A stretch of 64,000 bases of DNA, taken from NCBI RefSeq assembly GCF_000702725.1, contig NZ_JNJI01000002.1:248001-312000 (forward strand), written 5' to 3'. This DNA comes from Mesoplasma photuris ATCC 49581. Lineage in GTDB: Bacteria; Bacillota_I; Bacilli_A; Mycoplasmatales; Mycoplasmataceae. Position 1 is the stretch's first letter. Each line of letters opens with the position of its first letter. The notes under the pieces were generated by a model. The model had not been told where the DNA came from and searched no databases. It saw only the letters and a list, made by a program, of their open reading frames with translations. The translations under genes and the position numbers were made by a program. Of the stretch, positions 61,110 through 64,000 are shown piece after piece.

Positions 61110-61913
61110 ATGAAATTTAATAAAAATATACTATTTAAAATTTTGCTCTTTTTATTAGGAACATATTTATTCACTTTAGGATTAAGTTTATATTTACCGA
61201 CCGCATTTGGCGTAATGCATTTAGACTTCACTATTTATAGCTTATTGATGTGATTTAAAGGCGTTGAAATTGATGGAACACTTACACCTGAAATTTCAAA
61301 TGGTATATACCATTGACTAATATTAGGTATCTTATTTTTTATATTAGCAATAATATCAACTGGATTTTTGATTTGATCGTATGCTAAACAAGGAAAAGAA
61401 GTTTTAAGAAAAAAAGAGGTTAAAAAAATAATTTTTTGATCATTTATTTCTGATTTTGCAATTGTATTAATGGAACCTGCATTTCTATTATTGCATGAAC
61501 ACACAATTGTGACACATGAAGTAGCTAGTGCTATTAAAGAAATGCCTGAACAATTTAGAATATTAATTCTACTTGGTGGATTTCTGTTAAATGCTTTAGG
61601 CGATGCAATTTGAATATCTTCAAAAATTTGTTTAGGACCGTATAATTCAATTTGTTCAAATTTTCAAAAAGCAACTAACTGAAATTACACACCATCAAGA
61701 ATTATGTTAGATTGTTTAATATTATTACCAGGAATTTTATTTGTGATAATTCAACCAGGGGTATGACAAATAAAGGGAGATTTCTTTTTAAATTATTTAA
61801 ATATTGGAACAATTATGTTTGTTTTTGCTTTTGGTCCAATAGTTCATTTGTTTGAAAAATACATAAATAAATTATTATTTACCTTTAATAAAAAAACGAC
61901 TAGTCTTCACTAG
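61110..61913 (+). CDS. YczE/YitT-like integral membrane protein
   Basis: 267 residues after reading several TGA codons as Trp. About six membrane segments; the first (LLFLLGTYLFTLGLSLYLPTAFG) and fifth (LILLGGFLLNALGDAIWISSKICLGPYNSI) share the repeated G-x-x-L/A-x-x-G ... LGxxP pattern of the YczE/YitT families. The function of those families is not settled. TGGAGG precedes the ATG. Its last 14 bases overlap the end of the convergent exonuclease gene. Confidence 0.65.
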
Positions 61914-61924
61914 TCATTTTTTTT
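61898..61924. terminator. Bidirectional terminator in overlapping gene ends
   Basis: GACTAGT (61898-61904), CTTC tetraloop, ACTAGTC (61909-61915), with A tract left and T tract right. It lies within the coding ends of both convergent genes and contains both stop codons. Confidence 0.85.
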
Positions 61925-62883
61925 GTGCACATTTTATCAAGTGCTTTATCTGCGGATTTACAATCTTTAAATCTGCTTTCACCAGCTTGAATTGCTTCTA
62001 TTTTTTTAACAACATTACCTGTGAATGCTCACATTTTTTGTTTCTTTAAAAATTTTAGATAACCATATCAATTAACTCTTAATTTTCTAAAATCCACTCG
62101 ACCTAATTTTAAGTCACTTTGAATTGTTGTTATTTTTTTATTAAGTAAAATTTGTTCTCTAGCACAAATGATTTTTTTTGCTAAAGCTGGTTGTAATTCA
62201 TCAATATGATCAAAAATATTTTCAACATGTTCATATTTGTTTAATAATTCGATTGCTTGTTTATAATGTAAACATTTTATACCTTTAATATTATCTGAAG
62301 AATCTCCCATCAAAGCCTTAATATCAGCCACTTGACTTGGTCCACAACCAAATTTTTCAAAAACTTCTTCGTCTTTAATGAAAACTGGTTTTTCTTTTTT
62401 ACTTACATTTACAATAATCTTTGTGTTTTCACTAACTAATTGGAAAGTATCTTTATCATTTGAAAGAATATGTACATTGTAATCAAGTTTATTTGCAATT
62501 CTTGCAATTGTACCCATTACATCGTCTCCTTCGTATCTGGCATGTTCATATCAAGGAATATTGGCAGCGGTTAGAAATTCTCTAATGATTTGCATTTGTG
62601 GAATTAACTCCTCAGGAGTTTCTTTACGTTTTGCCTTGTATTCTGGATATAATTCACGTCTTCAACAACCTTTGTCAACATCGAAAGTAACTATAATTGT
62701 ATGATAAATATTCATATCAATAAATTCATTAATTTTTGCGACAAATGTATAGATGGCATTAATCATAACGCCATCTCTATTTTCAGCTACAGTTTTTCTT
62801 TTTAAAGAACCGTAGTATCCTTTGTGTAATAAATGATAACCGTCAATAATTAGTATTGTCTGTTTTTCATTTTTAGTAGTCAT
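61900..62883 (-). CDS. Stand-alone 5'-3' exonuclease (DNA polymerase I N-terminal type)
   Basis: 327 residues. PIN/FEN-like core: LIIDGYHLLHKGYYG near the start, the metal-binding YEGDDVMGTIAR (usually YEADD), LSNDKDTFQLV, and IKALMGDSSDNIKG followed by the helix-3-turn region. No polymerase domain follows, as is usual in Mollicutes, which encode the polA exonuclease alone. It would remove RNA primers and flaps. The C-terminal 50 residues are basic. The gene overlaps the convergent membrane protein gene by 14 bases. Confidence 0.9.
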
Positions 62884-62935
62884 GTTTTTTCATTCCTTAC
62901 AATATATATATTATCACAGTTGCAAAAATAATATT

Positions 62936-63526
62936 CTATATTGTTGTGTATGTTTCGACTATCGATGTAATTTCAAATTTTACATTTGCTTGTTTAAGAA
63001 TTGAAAGATCATCAATTTGTAAAGTATATTCTGGTCCGTCTGTATAGTTTTTATCAATAATAAATAAGTTATTTATTCTGATATAAGTATCAATACTCTT
63101 AGAGTTTTCAATTGCAAATGAAATAGTTACATTGATTACTTTATGCATTTCAAATAGCTCTAATCCATTTAAAAGTTCACTAGCACTTGATGTGTATGCT
63201 CTAGTTAATGGACCAGCACCAAGTTTAATACCACCAAAATATCTAATTACTAAAACAACAATGTTAGTTAATCCCATTTTTTCTATTACGTTAAAAATTG
63301 GTTTTCCAGCAGTTCCATTAGGTTCTCCATCATCATTAAAACCACCAATAACATTATCGACACCTATTTTGTATGCAAAGCAATTGTGATTAGCATCGTT
63401 TTCAGAGTACTCTAAAAGAAATTCTTCAAGTTCTTTTTTAGAGGAAATTGTCTTAGCAATTGCGATGAATTCAGATTTGTTAATTACAAAAGAATTTTTA
63501 TAAATTTTATTCCCAATTGTTTTCAT
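62936..63526 (-). CDS. yigZ: YigZ/IMPACT-family protein
   Basis: 196 residues. The N-terminal UPF0029 domain has NKSEFIAIAKTISSKKELEEFL, HNCFAYKIG, GGFNDDGEPNGTAGKPIF and VVLVIRYFGGIKLGAGPLTRAY, all diagnostic. The C-terminal domain (about 135-196) has the small ferredoxin-like fold region. AGGAGG precedes the ATG. Family members are linked to translation or ribosome-related regulation, but the exact role is not established. It lies 52 bases upstream of the exonuclease gene on the same strand. Confidence 0.9.
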   Translation of the reverse strand: MKTIGNKIYKNSFVINKSEFIAIAKTISSKKELEEFLLEYSENDANHNCFAYKIGVDNVIGGFNDDGEPNGTAGKPIFNVIEKMGLTNIVVLVIRYFGGIKLGAGPLTRAYTSSASELLNGLELFEMHKVINVTISFAIENSKSIDTYIRINNLFIIDKNYTDGPEYTLQIDDLSILKQANVKFEITSIVETYTTI

Positions 63527-63566
63527 TAAATTTCCTCCTATGTTTTAATAATAACTCATTCAATAG

Positions 63567-63572
63567 TATAAT
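63567..63572 (+). promoter_or_regulatory. -10 box of secA
   Basis: TATAAT 28 bases before the secA start in the divergent gap with yigZ; AAGGAG precedes the ATG. Confidence 0.55.
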
Positions 63573-63600
63573 AAAAATAATGTAGATAAGGAGTTTAACA

Positions 63601-64000
63601 ATGGCATCAGATAAAAAAATAATTAAGCATTTTGGTAAAGTTGCTGATAAAATTTTGGCTTTAGAACCAGAAATGATCAACTTAAAAGACGAAGATTTTA
63701 AAATTAAAACACAAGAGTTTAAAGATAGATTACAAAACGGTGAAACATTAGATGATTTATTAGTTGAAGTTTTTGCAGTCGTTAGAGAAGCTGCTAAAAG
63801 AACTTTAGGAATGAATGCATACCGTGTTCAGTTAATCGGTGGAATGATTTTACATTCTGGTGATATTTCTGAAATGAAAACTGGTGAGGGTAAAACACTT
63901 ACTGGTCTTTTTCCTGCGTACTTAAACTCTTTAACTGGTCTTGGTGTTCATATTGTTACGGTAAACGAATACCTATCAAGACGTGATAGTGAAATTAATG
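63601..64000 (+). CDS. secA: Preprotein translocase ATPase SecA, N-terminal part (cut by window end)
   Basis: 133 residues visible. It begins with the SecA helix ([19 protein letters not shown]), then the DEAD-motor start with [55 protein letters not shown], in which TGEGKT is Walker A, and [13 protein letters not shown]. SecA drives preproteins through SecYEG; secE is encoded at 17059 in the same window. AAGGAG precedes the ATG. The gene runs off the window. Confidence 0.97.
   Translation, partial: MASDKKIIKHFGKVADKILALEPEMINLKDEDFKIKTQEFKDRLQNGETLDDLLVEVFAVVREAAKRTLGMNAYRVQLIGGMILHSGDISEMKTGEGKTLTGLFPAYLNSLTGLGVHIVTVNEYLSRRDSEIN

Overview
The window comes from a low-GC, wall-less bacterium of the Mollicutes. 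Nearly every long gene is interrupted by in-frame TGA codons that must be read as tryptophan (genetic code 4). Gene content and style (lipoproteins with a Cys-24 lipobox, giant FtsX-type permeases, PTS sugar uptake, a pyruvate-to-acetate pathway, F-type ATPase, a stand-alone polA-type 5'-3' exonuclease) suggest the Spiroplasma/Mesoplasma/Entomoplasma group; I place it there by inference only. All coordinates below were rebuilt by joining reading frames across TGA. No tRNA, rRNA, CRISPR array or insertion sequence was recognised.

Layout. 1-9.1 kb: two paralogous FtsX-like permeases (the first cut by the window edge) flanking a large lipoprotein on the minus strand. 9.1-12.3 kb: rpsF-ssb-rpsR and rplI-dnaB. 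12.3-16.8 kb: a second lipoprotein, an ECF-type membrane S component, cysS and rlmB. 16.9-29.7 kb: the transcription/translation core rpmG-secE-nusG, rplK-rplA, rplJ-rplL, an unexpected Fic-like/winged-helix gene, then rpoB-rpoC. 29.9-33.7 kb: an aquaporin-family channel, a HAD phosphatase, a rhodanese, rpiB and glyA. 33.8-39.2 kb: an RpiR-type regulator facing an operon of an AgaS-like sugar isomerase, a small membrane protein, a PTS EIICB and a class II aldolase. 39.3-49.1 kb: nox-lplA-pdhA-pdhB-pdhC-pdhD-pta-ackA, one tightly packed polycistron. 49.2-57.1 kb: upp, a candidate structured small RNA, and the ATP synthase operon. 57.1-64 kb: a small hypothetical gene, a CoA-disulfide-reductase-like flavoprotein, an SDF-family symporter, membrane and hypothetical proteins, polA-type exonuclease, a YigZ-family protein and the start of secA.

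How the genes work together. Sugar enters through the PTS and is processed by isomerase and aldolase towards glycolysis. Pyruvate is oxidised by PDH, whose lipoyl domains can be charged by the co-encoded LplA. Pta and AckA turn acetyl-CoA into acetate and ATP, and Nox reoxidises NADH. The F1Fo complex probably hydrolyses ATP to energise the membrane. One-nucleotide TAATG stop/start overlaps recur (secE, rplA, lplA, pdhB, ackA, atpB, atpG) and suggest translational coupling.

The least explained signals are a three-hairpin RNA unit between upp and the atp operon (49869-50014), the Fic-fold-like gene with a degenerate active site between rplL and rpoB together with its double-hairpin leader, the near-identical lipoyl domains of pdhC and pdhD, and an ATP synthase epsilon subunit that lacks its C-terminal domain.
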